From the NCBI GenBank assembly GCA_947382625.1, contig CANDAG010000008.1, forward strand, positions 1 to 64,000: DNA of 64,000 bases. Reading direction: 5' to 3'. A model generated the notes under the pieces. The model did not search any database. It saw only the letters and a list, made by a program, of their open reading frames with translations, and was not told the origin of the DNA. The translations under genes were made by a program, and so were the position numbers. Every line of letters begins with the position of its first letter. Within the stretch, counting starts at the first letter, position 1. Positions 42,785-52,633 of the stretch are shown here, piece after piece. The DNA is from an uncultured Lachnospiraceae bacterium (lineage in GTDB: Bacteria > Bacillota > Clostridia > Lachnospirales > Lachnospiraceae).

Positions 42785-43738
42785 ATGAAAAAGGGTAAAC
42801 AGGGCAATACAAATGCGGCAGTACCCAAAGAGAGCCTCTGGAAACAGGTGGTAAAGCATTGGGAATTTTATGTGCTTCTGCTTCCGGGTATTCTGGTCAC
42901 GATCATTTACAAGTATATCCCGATTTATGGAATACAGATTGCATTCCGGGACTACAATGCTGTGGATGGTTTCTTTGGGAGTGCATGGGTAGGGCTCAAA
43001 TGGTTTCAGCGTTTCTTTGGCAACTATAATAGCGTCCGTATGATCAGGAATACGATCCTGCTCAGTCTTTACAGTATTTTGTGGACATTTCCCATTCCGA
43101 TCATTCTGGCGCTTCTGATCAATCAGATAAGGCAGAAGAGATTCCAGAGAGTATCCCAAACGATCCTGTACGCACCGCACTTTATCTCCGTCATGATCCT
43201 GTGTGGTATGCTGCGTATTTTTCTTTCTCCTTATGGAGGCTTGATCAATATCCTGGGAGAAGCTTTAGGATTTATCAGGGAGCCGGTGAACCTGATCGAT
43301 TCCGCCTCTGCTTTCCGGACAATTTATATTGCGTCCAGTATCTGGCAGGATGCGGGATGGGGAACCATTATTTACATATCGACGCTTTCCAGTGTGGATG
43401 CCTCTCTTCATGAGGCGGCAAAGGTGGATGGAGCCAATGCGATACAGCGGATCATGCACATTGATATACCGGAGTTGATCCCTGTGATCGTGATCCAGCT
43501 GATCATGTCCTTTGGTAACCTGATGAACGTAGGATTTGAAAAGGCATATCTTCTGCAGACCAGCTTAAATAAGGAAACTTCCGAGATCATTGCAACCTAT
43601 GTTTATGAGCAGGGTATGCTGAAGGCCATGTACAGCTTTTCAACGGCGGTCAGTCTGTTTAATACGGTAGTGAATATCATTCTGCTTGTTGCAGTGAACA
43701 AAATCTGCAGTAAGCTTTCTGATGTGAGCTTTGTATAG
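42785..43738 (+). CDS. sugar ABC importer permease, LplB type
   Basis: A 317-residue permease, six helices, EAA loop HEAAKVDGANAIQRIMHI and the N-terminal signature KYIPIYGIQIAFRDYNAVDG. AAAGGAGG precedes the ATG. First gene of the LacI-controlled operon. As with the other importer, no ATPase gene is adjacent. Confidence 0.92.
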   Translation: MKKGKQGNTNAAVPKESLWKQVVKHWEFYVLLLPGILVTIIYKYIPIYGIQIAFRDYNAVDGFFGSAWVGLKWFQRFFGNYNSVRMIRNTILLSLYSILWTFPIPIILALLINQIRQKRFQRVSQTILYAPHFISVMILCGMLRIFLSPYGGLINILGEALGFIREPVNLIDSASAFRTIYIASSIWQDAGWGTIIYISTLSSVDASLHEAAKVDGANAIQRIMHIDIPELIPVIVIQLIMSFGNLMNVGFEKAYLLQTSLNKETSEIIATYVYEQGMLKAMYSFSTAVSLFNTVVNIILLVAVNKICSKLSDVSFV

Positions 43739-43753
43739 AGGGAGGAGAGGAAA

Positions 43754-44653
43754 ATGAACAGAAAAAAGGAAAACGGTCTGTCCTCTGAAAAAGTGTTTAA
43801 TTTCTGCAATTGTGCGTTTCTTCTGGTTCTGGTGGTCATCGTTGCCTATCCTCTTTATTATGTGTTGATCGCCTCCATATCAGATCCTTATGAAGTATAT
43901 GCAGGCAAAACATTCATCCTTCCTTCCAAGGTAACCTTTGAAGGCTATGCCAGAGTATTCAGGGAAGAATCTATAGCAAGAGGATATCTCAACAGTATTT
44001 ATTATACAGTGCTCGGAACACTGGTTTCTGTGGCGCTCATTATTACCACGGCATATTCTGTGTCCAAGAAGACACTGCCCTTTAAGAAGACTATTATGGT
44101 ATTTTATGTCATTACCATGTATTTTGGCGGCGGTTTGATCCCTACCTATCTGGTGGTTTCCCGGACAGGGCTTTTAAACAGTGTCTGGTCACTGATCCTT
44201 CCCGGCGGCGTAGCCGTTTACAACGTAATTGTAGCCAGAACTTATTTTGAGAACAGTATACCGGAGGAGCTTTATGAGGCGGCTGCTATCGATGGCAGCA
44301 GTAATCTGGGAACCTTCTTTAAGATAGCCCTTCCACTGGCGAAGCCGATCCTTGCAGTTATGGTCATCTTTACTATGGTAGCTTACTGGAATGACTGGTT
44401 TACCGCACTTATCTATATGGGTGAAAAAAGCAAGTATCCTTTACAGCTTGCTCTGCGGCAGATCCTGATCCAAAGTCAGGCTACAGCGACGATGATGGGA
44501 AATATGGACGGCGGTTACGCGGAAGCAAATAAGATAACAGAGCTGATCAAGTTTGCATCGATCGTGGTAGGTGCGGTCCCCATGCTGATCGCTTACCCCT
44601 TTGTGCAGAGATATTTTGAGAAAGGATTCATGGCCGGTGCGGTAAAGGGCTGA
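43754..44653 (+). CDS. sugar ABC importer permease, YtcP type
   Basis: A 299-residue second permease with six helices and EAA loop YEAAAIDGSSNLGTFFKI, ending QRYFEKGFMAGAVKG. GGGAGGAGAGG precedes the ATG. It lies 15 bases after its partner. Confidence 0.92.
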   Translation: MNRKKENGLSSEKVFNFCNCAFLLVLVVIVAYPLYYVLIASISDPYEVYAGKTFILPSKVTFEGYARVFREESIARGYLNSIYYTVLGTLVSVALIITTAYSVSKKTLPFKKTIMVFYVITMYFGGGLIPTYLVVSRTGLLNSVWSLILPGGVAVYNVIVARTYFENSIPEELYEAAAIDGSSNLGTFFKIALPLAKPILAVMVIFTMVAYWNDWFTALIYMGEKSKYPLQLALRQILIQSQATATMMGNMDGGYAEANKITELIKFASIVVGAVPMLIAYPFVQRYFEKGFMAGAVKG

Positions 44654-44691
44654 TGGATAGAATGAAGATAAAAAAAGAAACGGAGGTTCTT

Positions 44692-46332
44692 ATGAAAAAG
44701 ATTTTTAGGAAGTTAACGGCAGCAGGGCTTATGGCAGTTATGGCATTTACTGTGACAGCCTGCGGAGGCAGCGGCAGTACAGGGGGAGAGGCGCAGATCG
44801 ATACCTCACAGACCAATTTCAAGATTTTTGCAGGCATCAGCGCCCTGTCCCCGGACAACAGTGAGAAGCCTTTGGTAAAGCAGCTTAACGAAGCCATGGG
44901 CGTTACCATCGAGTGGAACTGTGTATCAGGAGATACCTTGACAGAAAAGAAAAACCTGGTATTAAATGCAGGCTCCGATCTTCCGGATGCTCTGATGGGA
45001 GCACAGCTTACAGACAGCGAGCTGATCACCGGTGGTGCAAGCGGACTTTTGATCCCCTTAGAGGATTACATCAACGAGGAGACTATGCCAAATCTCAGTA
45101 AGGTGATAGAGAAGCGCCCGAACCTTCTGGCAAGCTGCACCATGCCTGACGGGCATATTTACGGGCTTCCAGGAATTTCTGAAATGGGATTTAAGCATAC
45201 CGACGGTAATACCTATTATATCGGTGCGATTCCTCAGTTTACAGCGATCAACACCAAATGGCTGGAAGCGGTAAACATGGAAATGCCCACCACAGTAGAT
45301 GAACTCCACGATGTTCTGGTTGCCTTTAAAGAAAACGATGTAAACGGAAACGGGGACGCAACGGATGAAATTCCCATGTCCTTCATTTTCCCGGAAAGCA
45401 ACGGCGCATGGTGTGCCGGTATGGGGACGTTCTTTGCTCCTTTTGGATGCACGGATTATACCATGGATCATAAGGCGATCAAGGATGGCAAGGTATATTA
45501 TCAGGCTGCTTCCGATGCCTACAAAAATGCAATTGCTTACTATCATAACTGGTTTGAGGAAGGGCTGATCGATATTGAGATCTTCTCTCAGGATTCCAGC
45601 CAGTATATTGCAAAGGGCAACGGAGACGATCCGAGGCTTGGCGTGTTTGTATGGTGGGAGATTCCGGAAGTGGTAGGTGCAGAGCGTGCGGCAGATTATG
45701 CATACCTTCCCATTCTGGATGGACCGGACGGGACACATCATGTAAACTTAAATGAAATGGGAACTACCGGACACGATGGTTTCTCTGTTACAAAAGATTG
45801 CAAGAACCCGGAGCTTCTTTTAAAGTGGGTTGATCAGAGATATGATCCTATCATCAGTATGCAGTGTATTTACGGTCCTATCGGTACTTACTGGACAGAA
45901 GAGCCGGATGAAAATGGCTGTTATTCCTTAAGGGAGCTGAAGGAAGGTGAGACTGCCGGTGAGATCAAGTCCAAAAACGAGTGGATCGGCCCTTCAGAGC
46001 AGCTGGCAGAGGATTACGGTACTTACTATTATATGGAAGACCGCGCACAGGAAAGACTGGACGATACACAGAATTTCTGGTTCCAGTATGTAGACAGCAC
46101 AGAATATTATCCGTCAGTTGTCTATACCGAGGAGGAGATAGAGACCATCAATGATAAACTCAGCGATATCAAGTCCATGACCGAGGAGAGAGTTTCTCAT
46201 TGGCTCAGAGATGGCGGTATCGAAAATGAGTGGGATCAGTATCTTTCAGACCTTGACAGTATGGGGCTCCAGGATGTGATCGGAGCATGGCAGGCAGCCT
46301 ATGACCGTTATGCTGCAGCCCTGGAGGATTAA
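44692..46332 (+). CDS. sugar-binding lipoprotein, LplA type
   Basis: A 546-residue solute-binding lipoprotein with lipobox TVTAC (Cys24). The frame opens at 44653, but GGAGG lies 7 bases before the ATG at 44692, which also gives a proper signal peptide. The segment VNGNGDATDEIPMSF resembles a calcium-binding loop found in many LplA-like proteins. It supplies ligand, probably a fructose-containing or related oligosaccharide given the GH32 genes that follow. Confidence 0.9.
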   Translation: MKKIFRKLTAAGLMAVMAFTVTACGGSGSTGGEAQIDTSQTNFKIFAGISALSPDNSEKPLVKQLNEAMGVTIEWNCVSGDTLTEKKNLVLNAGSDLPDALMGAQLTDSELITGGASGLLIPLEDYINEETMPNLSKVIEKRPNLLASCTMPDGHIYGLPGISEMGFKHTDGNTYYIGAIPQFTAINTKWLEAVNMEMPTTVDELHDVLVAFKENDVNGNGDATDEIPMSFIFPESNGAWCAGMGTFFAPFGCTDYTMDHKAIKDGKVYYQAASDAYKNAIAYYHNWFEEGLIDIEIFSQDSSQYIAKGNGDDPRLGVFVWWEIPEVVGAERAADYAYLPILDGPDGTHHVNLNEMGTTGHDGFSVTKDCKNPELLLKWVDQRYDPIISMQCIYGPIGTYWTEEPDENGCYSLRELKEGETAGEIKSKNEWIGPSEQLAEDYGTYYYMEDRAQERLDDTQNFWFQYVDSTEYYPSVVYTEEEIETINDKLSDIKSMTEERVSHWLRDGGIENEWDQYLSDLDSMGLQDVIGAWQAAYDRYAAALED

Positions 46333-46447
46333 AGACGTTACTTTTTACAGGGGAATTTGGGATAGAGCTTATATGATTTTAGCGAAAGGGGCAGACGCAG
46401 GATATCTGTCCCTTTCGCAATAAAAAGAAAAAGGGGATAAACAGAAT

Positions 46448-48592
46448 ATGGTTCAGATCACATTTGAAAAGGATAAGAGTAATAAGGTCGCCTGTAGCAG
46501 TACAGACAAAAGAATTGATTTTGTACTGAATCGGGAAGAGTTTCCACATAGGGAGTACCGTTTTTTCAAAAATGCTTTGTTGTTTGACGGCTACTCAGTT
46601 TGGTTTGAGGAAAAAGGAGATTTTTTCAGAGAGCAGGAGGATTTTACCATAAGCTTTTTTGCAGCCCCTATTGGCTATGCCGGTGGAGGAGACGGATTGG
46701 TGTCTCTTTATGATGGGGCAAAAAAGGAAGGATTTTACATACAGGTGAAAAAGCAGGGAAAGGTTCAGGTGGGATTTGGAAATGGACGGGAAGCTTTTGC
46801 CTTTACCTCCATCAGAGGAAATCTTGTAAAGGGCGTCTTCAATAGGATCACAGTAGTTTTCAGGCAGAAAGAAGGATGGTGTGATCTTTATATAAACGGC
46901 GTTTTATCTAACAGAAAACAGTTCCCAAGACATATGCGGATAAAGTGGCCTGAGGGGATAGTAAGTCTTGGCAAGTACAGGGATATTGCCGCCCCGGAGA
47001 TTGTAAATATGGTAGAGGGATGTTTTTATGGCTTTATGAAGGAGATCTGTTTGTATGAAAGCGCTTTGTCTGATGAGGAAGTCAGGAAGCTGGATCTTGA
47101 CCATCCGTTGGAAGAGGTAACTGAAAGTATGTTGCCGGATCGGAAAGTATATGCGGGAGATGTTCAGCGTCCGGCTTACCATTTGATCGCGCCGGGAAAA
47201 TGGATGAATGAGCCTCATGCCCCCTTTTATTTTAAGGGATATTATCACATTTTTTATCAGGCAAATCCCCATGCGCCTACCTGGAATCATATTCAGTGGG
47301 GACATATGGTCAGTGAGGATATGGTATACTGGAAAGATATGCCTCCCGCGCTGGAGCCGGAGGATGCAGATTTAGATCCGGATGGATGCTGGTCGGGCAG
47401 CGCTCTGGTGGATAAGGAGGGAGTGCCCCGGATTTTTTACACGGCAGGGAATGACAACCGTTTCCCTAATCAGTTTGTTGCCATGGCAGCAGCGGATATG
47501 GGGAAAGGAGACAGGCTTCCGGAATGGAATAAGCACAGGCTGCCCATTGCAGAACAGTCGGAAGGCTGGATGGGAGAGTTCAGGGATCCTTTTGTGTGGC
47601 TGGAGGGAGATACGTACTTTATGCTGGTGGGAACCGGAGATAAGGACAATGGAGGCGGAAACGCTGTGCTGTATTCCGGCACCGACATATATCACCTGCA
47701 GTCTCATGGATTTATTCTGGATTACGATTATGAAAAAAACCAGGAGCTTGGCCATGTGTGGGAGCTTCCGGTACTCCTTCCCTTGCGGGATGAGAACGGC
47801 GCGGCAGCCTGTCATATCCTGCTGGTGTGTGCCTGCCAGATTGAGGGGGCGGAAGTAGTGGAAAATTATGGATTTCTGGGAAGCTGGGATCCGGAGAAGA
47901 AAAAATTCCGGAAATTTCATGAGAAGGCGCTCCTGATCGATCTGGGAAACGGCACATTTACAGGGCCAAGCGGGTTTGTGACGCCGGATGGAAGGAGTGC
48001 TGTGTTTACCATTGCCCAGGGAAAACGAGGAGGAAAGGAAACCTTTTATTCCGGTTGGGCACATAATGGCGGCCTGCCTGTAGAGCTGTTTTTGTGTAAA
48101 GAGGAGCTGCATATCAAGCCTGTAAGGGAGATTTATCAGCTGAAGAAAAGAAGACTTCTTCATCTTGAAAATATCGATACGGAGGAGGCGAACAGGCAGC
48201 TTGAGGGGATCAGCGGAAACCGATTTTGGATGAAGATCTGTGCGGATGCAGAAGCCCTTGCATTGGAGACGTTGGATGGCAAAGCCGGCGGCAGGATCAG
48301 AAGGAAGATTTATTATGATAAAAATAGCCGTCGTTTTGGGGCTTTGGACGAAAATGATAAAGAAATCGGGAAATATCGTGGTATTATAGATACAGTTACT
48401 ATCGGAGAAGAACCTGTATGTATGGAATATTTTTTGGATCATTCCATGATAGAGGTTTATCTGAATGAGAAGAAGTCCATCACCCTGCGGAACTATATAG
48501 AAGGAAAGGAGCGGAAATTAAGGATTTCCGGAAATATACAGAAAATCAGGCTTCTGGAATTGTGGGAGATGGGCTCTGCCTATGAGGATTGA
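46448..48592 (+). CDS. GH32-family protein with N-terminal lectin-like domain and Glu at the nucleophile site
   Basis: A 714-residue protein. Residues of about 40-215 form a LamG/concanavalin-like sandwich, and about 240-700 the five-bladed GH32 propeller plus C-terminal sandwich. Family motifs are altered: WMNEPHA (252-258) replaces WMNDPNG, so the usual nucleophile Asp is Glu255, while Arg379-Asp380-Pro381 and the acid/base Glu439 (HVWELPVL) are kept. No signal peptide. It may act on a different linkage or by an altered mechanism, or bind rather than cleave. It belongs to the LacI-controlled operon. Confidence 0.82.
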   Translation: MVQITFEKDKSNKVACSSTDKRIDFVLNREEFPHREYRFFKNALLFDGYSVWFEEKGDFFREQEDFTISFFAAPIGYAGGGDGLVSLYDGAKKEGFYIQVKKQGKVQVGFGNGREAFAFTSIRGNLVKGVFNRITVVFRQKEGWCDLYINGVLSNRKQFPRHMRIKWPEGIVSLGKYRDIAAPEIVNMVEGCFYGFMKEICLYESALSDEEVRKLDLDHPLEEVTESMLPDRKVYAGDVQRPAYHLIAPGKWMNEPHAPFYFKGYYHIFYQANPHAPTWNHIQWGHMVSEDMVYWKDMPPALEPEDADLDPDGCWSGSALVDKEGVPRIFYTAGNDNRFPNQFVAMAAADMGKGDRLPEWNKHRLPIAEQSEGWMGEFRDPFVWLEGDTYFMLVGTGDKDNGGGNAVLYSGTDIYHLQSHGFILDYDYEKNQELGHVWELPVLLPLRDENGAAACHILLVCACQIEGAEVVENYGFLGSWDPEKKKFRKFHEKALLIDLGNGTFTGPSGFVTPDGRSAVFTIAQGKRGGKETFYSGWAHNGGLPVELFLCKEELHIKPVREIYQLKKRRLLHLENIDTEEANRQLEGISGNRFWMKICADAEALALETLDGKAGGRIRRKIYYDKNSRRFGALDENDKEIGKYRGIIDTVTIGEEPVCMEYFLDHSMIEVYLNEKKSITLRNYIEGKERKLRISGNIQKIRLLELWEMGSAYED

Positions 48593-48609
48593 AAGTGCAG
48601 GGAGAAGAA

Positions 48610-50034
48610 ATGAGAGAACAGATTTTTTATCAGGCGCAGGGCGCCAGGACAGGGGACGTGATCCCAAAGTATATTGACGGGAAATATCAGCTTTTTTATC
48701 TGAAGGGTTGGAAGGATCCGGGGGATCCCGGGGCGGTACGGGGCTGGCATAGAATGGAGAGTACCGATCTGCTTCATATGAGTGAGGAGACTCCGATCCA
48801 TGTGGAAGGCGGAACGGGAGATCTTATCTACCGGGAAGGGCATTGGCATCTCTTTGCCTGTATTTTTCCTGATGGGAAGCAGCTTATTACCCATTATATC
48901 AGCAGGGACGGAAGCCTTGACAGTTGGGAATATATAGAGGAAGATACTTTCGGTCCGGACGGCGTGATCTATGATTATTCGGACTGGCGTGATCCCAGGG
49001 TTGTGTATCGGGAGGAGCTGGGGGAATTCTGGATGTTTTTGGCAGCAAGAGCAAAGGACAGACATAGCCAGACAGGCTGTGTGGGATTATGCGTGTCAAA
49101 GGATTTAAGGAAATGGGAATACCGGCAGCCGGTTTACTATCCGGAGCGCTTTAACGGCGCCTGCGAATGTCCGGATGTTTTCCGCATGGGAGACTGGTAT
49201 TATCTGATTTTCTCCAGCTATACCAATCTTTTTGGGAATTACTATGTGAAATGCCGGGCAGGGGAGGATCAGTGGCAGATCCCTTTCAATCACAGAATGG
49301 ACAGCAGGGCCTTTTATGCGGCGAAGACAGCAGGAAACGGGGAGGAGCGTTATCTGTTTGGGTGGAATCCCACCAAGGAGGAAAATCTCTTTGGATTCTG
49401 GCCCGATCGATTGGAGGCAAGGGACTACAGAACCTGGGACTGGGGCGGCAGCATGGTCATCCACCAGCTGAGGCAGGGACCGGACGGGGATCTTATGCTG
49501 GCAATGCCGGAGGCGAAAAAAGAAGTATTTCAGGACACAGTGGAGAATAGAATCCTTTTCCACACAGATGGATGGGAGATAAGAGGCGATAAATTCCGTG
49601 CCACAAGAAGCGCCTGCCAGCAGATGCTTCTGATGCAGGCACTTCCGGAGAGATGTTATCTGAAGACAGAGATCCGGATAGAGGATGCAAGACAGGCAGG
49701 GGTTATCCTGCAGGTGGACGAGACCATGAAAGAGGGATACTATCTGTATCTGGAGCCGGAGCGGAAGCGGCTGGTTTTTCGTTCCTGGCTGCGGATGTCT
49801 GAGGATGGAGGAAAGACCTTTCCTTATGATGTGGAGCTGGAAACTCCGGTCAGAGAGGTGGAAAACGGGATGTATTGTCTGGAAGTTCTGCTGGAGGGAA
49901 GCGCGGCAACGGCTTATGTAAACGGTGAAGCGGCGCTGAGCTTTCGGATGTATGACTATACAGGGAGAAAATTGGGGTTGTTTGCTTTGGGAAAGGCGGA
50001 GTTTGAGGGAGTAGAGATGAGAATGAAGCGGTAA
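48610..50034 (+). CDS. GH32-like glycosidase with intact triad
   Basis: A 474-residue cytoplasmic protein with a five-bladed propeller and C-terminal sandwich. Candidate catalytic residues are Asp16 (TGDVIP), Asp128 (DWRDPRV) and Glu186 (CECPDVF), the GH32 set with a shortened first motif. A TTG start at 48589 is possible, but AGGGAGAAG lies just before ATG 48610. It ends the operon, directly after the Glu-variant GH32 gene, so the two may act in sequence on one imported oligosaccharide. GH43 or GH68-like alternatives are less likely. Confidence 0.78.
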   Translation: MREQIFYQAQGARTGDVIPKYIDGKYQLFYLKGWKDPGDPGAVRGWHRMESTDLLHMSEETPIHVEGGTGDLIYREGHWHLFACIFPDGKQLITHYISRDGSLDSWEYIEEDTFGPDGVIYDYSDWRDPRVVYREELGEFWMFLAARAKDRHSQTGCVGLCVSKDLRKWEYRQPVYYPERFNGACECPDVFRMGDWYYLIFSSYTNLFGNYYVKCRAGEDQWQIPFNHRMDSRAFYAAKTAGNGEERYLFGWNPTKEENLFGFWPDRLEARDYRTWDWGGSMVIHQLRQGPDGDLMLAMPEAKKEVFQDTVENRILFHTDGWEIRGDKFRATRSACQQMLLMQALPERCYLKTEIRIEDARQAGVILQVDETMKEGYYLYLEPERKRLVFRSWLRMSEDGGKTFPYDVELETPVREVENGMYCLEVLLEGSAATAYVNGEAALSFRMYDYTGRKLGLFALGKAEFEGVEMRMKR

Positions 50035-50044
50035 CAGAGGATAA

Positions 50045-50120
50045 CACATTTTTCCAATGTTTAACACAGAGATTTCGCACATTTTTCTGACAAATATACC
50101 GACTGTTTCACACATTTTTC
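50045..50120 (+). promoter_or_regulatory. three direct repeats with exact 33-base period
   Basis: CACATTTTTC begins at 50045, 50078 and 50111. The period equals about three helical turns, so all copies face one side of the DNA. They lie upstream of a TATGAT at 50217 and the GH29 gene. Such phased sites usually bind an activator; the protein is unknown. The rest of 50121-50329 shows no gene. Confidence 0.6.
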
Positions 50121-50329
50121 TATCCGGGTGAATGGTCAAAGGACATCCTGTCCTGTAAAAAAGCTCTGCCAAAAAAAACTGCAAAAACACGACATCTTTT
50201 TGCAGAACATGGCAGGTATGATACTTAAATTATTCTCCGGAGCGTTTATAATGAATAATATCAAAGTCAGTGTTCAGACCAGGACTGACGCATGCTGCAA
50301 TGTTCTGATCAAATGGAAGGAGGGTAACA

Positions 50330-51802
50330 ATGTATCAATTGGAAAAGTATCTGCAGACCATAGACGAGGTGATAGAGAGAGGACCCTATAAGGCAACCTG
50401 GGAATCCCTGTCGGCTTACGAGCCGCCCAAGTGGTATCGGGACGCCAAGTTCGGGATTTTTATCCACTGGGGCGTTTACAGTGTGCCTGCTTTCGGGAGC
50501 GAGTGGTATTCCCGGAATATGTATATCCAGGGTTCTCCGGAGTATGAGCATCACATTAAAACATACGGAAAACATACGGAATTTGGTTACAAAGACTTTA
50601 TTCCCATGTTCAAAGCGGAAAGGTTTAACGCAGAGGAATGGGCGGAGCTGTTTAAAAAGGCCGGCGCAAACTATGTAGTGCCGGTGGCGGAGCACCATGA
50701 CGGCTTCCAGATGTACCGGAGCGAGATTTCCCACTGGAACGCCTATGAGATGGGACCGGAGCGGGATGTGCTCGGGGAACTGAAGGAGAGCTGTGAATCG
50801 CAGGGCATGGAGGTGGGCGCTTCTTCCCATCGGGTGGAGCACTGGTTCTTTATGGGGCACGGAAAAGAGTTTGACAGTGATATCAAGGATCCTATGGAGC
50901 GGGGAGATTTCTATTGGCCTGCCATGCCGGAGCCGAACCATCAGGATCTGTTCAGCAAGCCGGAGCCCTCGGAGGAGTATTTACAGGACTGGCTGGTGCG
51001 CACCTGTGAGATCGTTGACAGATACCGCCCTAAGGTTCTTTACTTTGACTGGTGGATCCAGCACAGCGCCTGCCGTCCTTATCTGAAAAAGCTGGCGGCT
51101 TACTACTATAACAGAGCGGCAGAGTGGGGAACGGATGCGGTGATCAATTATAAGCATGATGCCTTCCAGTTCGGAGCCGCTGTACCGGATGTGGAGCGGG
51201 GACAGTTTGCCGATGTAAAGCCTTATTTCTGGCAGACAGATACCGCTATTGCATTGAATTCTTGGTGTTATACGGAGAACAACCAGTTCCGCCCGGCAGT
51301 GGATATTATCTGCGATCTGGTGGATATTGTCAGCAAGAACGGCTGCCTTTTGCTGAATGTAGGCCCTAAGGCGGACGGTACCATCTCCGATGAGGACAGG
51401 GCGGTACTGCTTGCCATCGGAGAATGGCTTAAGGTAAACGGAGAGGCAATCTACGGCACGAAGGTTTGGAGAAAATATGGAGAAGGGCCTACCAAGATCG
51501 TAGAAGGCCAGTTCTCGGACGGGATTAAGAAGAATTTTACCTCCCGGGATTTCCGTTTCACCACAAAAGGGGGATACCTCTACGCGACAGCGTTAAAGTG
51601 CAGTGAGGACGGGGAATACTGCATCGAATCCTTAGGGGAACAGGATGCCTCTAAGCAGGCGAATTTCCACGGGATCATTACAGGCGTTGAGGTCCTTGGG
51701 GACAGCGAAAAGCCCCGGTGGAGCAGGGATGAGGAAGGACTGCATATCCGGACAGGATTTCGGAGTGCCGGTCCTGTAGTATTTAAGCTTAAGGTAGAGT
51801 AG
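50330..51802 (+). CDS. alpha-L-fucosidase, GH29
   Basis: A 490-residue fucosidase that removes alpha-linked fucose, as found on mucin and milk glycans. The TIM barrel has FGIFIHWGVYSVPAF, the substrate histidines in EHHDGF, and the nucleophile Asp240 in LYFDWWI; NVGPKADG closes the catalytic domain. A C-terminal beta-sandwich follows. No signal peptide, so it acts in the cytoplasm. GGAGGG precedes the ATG. Transcribed alone. Confidence 0.93.
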   Translation: MYQLEKYLQTIDEVIERGPYKATWESLSAYEPPKWYRDAKFGIFIHWGVYSVPAFGSEWYSRNMYIQGSPEYEHHIKTYGKHTEFGYKDFIPMFKAERFNAEEWAELFKKAGANYVVPVAEHHDGFQMYRSEISHWNAYEMGPERDVLGELKESCESQGMEVGASSHRVEHWFFMGHGKEFDSDIKDPMERGDFYWPAMPEPNHQDLFSKPEPSEEYLQDWLVRTCEIVDRYRPKVLYFDWWIQHSACRPYLKKLAAYYYNRAAEWGTDAVINYKHDAFQFGAAVPDVERGQFADVKPYFWQTDTAIALNSWCYTENNQFRPAVDIICDLVDIVSKNGCLLLNVGPKADGTISDEDRAVLLAIGEWLKVNGEAIYGTKVWRKYGEGPTKIVEGQFSDGIKKNFTSRDFRFTTKGGYLYATALKCSEDGEYCIESLGEQDASKQANFHGIITGVEVLGDSEKPRWSRDEEGLHIRTGFRSAGPVVFKLKVE

Positions 51803-52090
51803 AGCCGGGAGGCAGCGGACAGGAGGAAAGCAAATGCTTATTGCAAATAGCCCCAAAAGCAGCGAGATCACAATATGTTTGAACGTCGCCAACGGCTTCA
51901 CCTACTTTCTGCAAGACCTCAAACTTCAAAGCGGCAAGCTCCGCTATGGCGGCTCGCACTTCCCCGGAGAGGGCGGGGATTGTTCCAACTCTGCGGCGGC
52001 ATTTCCCTCTCTAATACCTACAAAACCGCAAAAGGCAAAATGGACGGAGATTTTCAGAAATTTTTCATTTTCTACGCCACATAAAAGAGA

Positions 52091-52117
52091 AAACTGCCAA
52101 ACAGAGCGGCAGTTTTT
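52091..52117 (+). terminator. terminator hairpin
   Basis: AAACTGCC pairs with GGCAGTTT around acagagc, followed by further T. Confidence 0.75.
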
Positions 52118-52224
52118 CCCTCTATAACCTACTACGGGAAAAAATGAAAATTTGGCAATGTTTTGCAAAACTTTTTGAAATTTTTTAGTACGGCGGGCAT
52201 AAAATTTTCTTTACCTTTGGACGC

Positions 52225-52265
52225 ACAAAAACAGGAACCCTTTTCTTGATTTCCTGTTTTTGTGT
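52225..52265. terminator. bidirectional terminator-like hairpin
   Basis: CACAAAAACAGGAA pairs perfectly over 14 bases with TTCCTGTTTTTGTG. It lies at the 3' end of the response-regulator fragment on the minus strand and may once have ended that gene. Confidence 0.75.
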
Positions 52266-52294
52266 TGCCGTTAACGACGGCGGTTATTTTATTT

Positions 52295-52435
52295 TCATTC
52301 CCCGGAAGCAAACTTATACCCAACTCCTAAAACTGTTTTTGTGTAGGTGGGTTTTTGGCTGTCCGGCTCTATCTTTTTCCGTAAGTTGCATATCACGTTT
52401 GCAACATTTGACTGGCGGCAAGATAGCAAAGTGTG
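52295..52435 (-). pseudogene. 3' remnant of an OmpR-type response regulator
   Basis: The minus strand encodes the end of a winged-helix DNA-binding domain: SNVANVICNLRKKIEP, then PTYTKTVLGVGYKFASGE and a stop. This resembles the C-terminus of VanR-like regulators carried on integrative elements. A stop codon lies in frame at 52436-52438 and no receiver domain is found upstream, so only the last 45 or so codons remain. Confidence 0.72.
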
Positions 52436-52633
52436 CTATATTCCAAACGGGTGAGAGTTATGTCTGTACCGTTTTTCAGTACCCGGTGTTGGTGTAATCT
52501 GATTTCCAATCCTGGAAAAATCAGTGCGGGGGAATGTGAGTATGATTATTTTAGCGACAAATCTCACCTCCCATTATGTGGCTGTTTCATTCTATCCGTA
52601 AAACTAAACTATAATAGGACAGATAAATAATGC

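Larger units (their letters stand above)
51803..52294. other. mobile-element scar without an intact gene
   Basis: Short plus-strand frames at 51834-52127 and 51875-52084 overlap in different phases and neither reads as a sound protein. Base composition switches from GC-rich to AT-rich around 52020. Two terminators follow. I take this as a remnant of an integrative element, since it adjoins a response-regulator fragment and an XRE regulator. Confidence 0.4.

Noticed and set aside
47372-48442. A 356-codon open frame antisense to the first GH32 gene
   Set aside because: It is a shadow of a gene with clear family motifs and shows no protein-like features of its own.
49105-50190. A 361-codon open frame antisense to the second GH32 gene
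   Set aside because: It covers the sense gene, which has an intact catalytic triad, and no start signal is seen.
51834-52127. A 97-codon frame after the fucosidase
   Set aside because: It has an AGGAGG upstream but its sequence crosses the composition change, contains a terminator arm and reads like translated non-coding DNA; kept only as part of the mobile-element scar.
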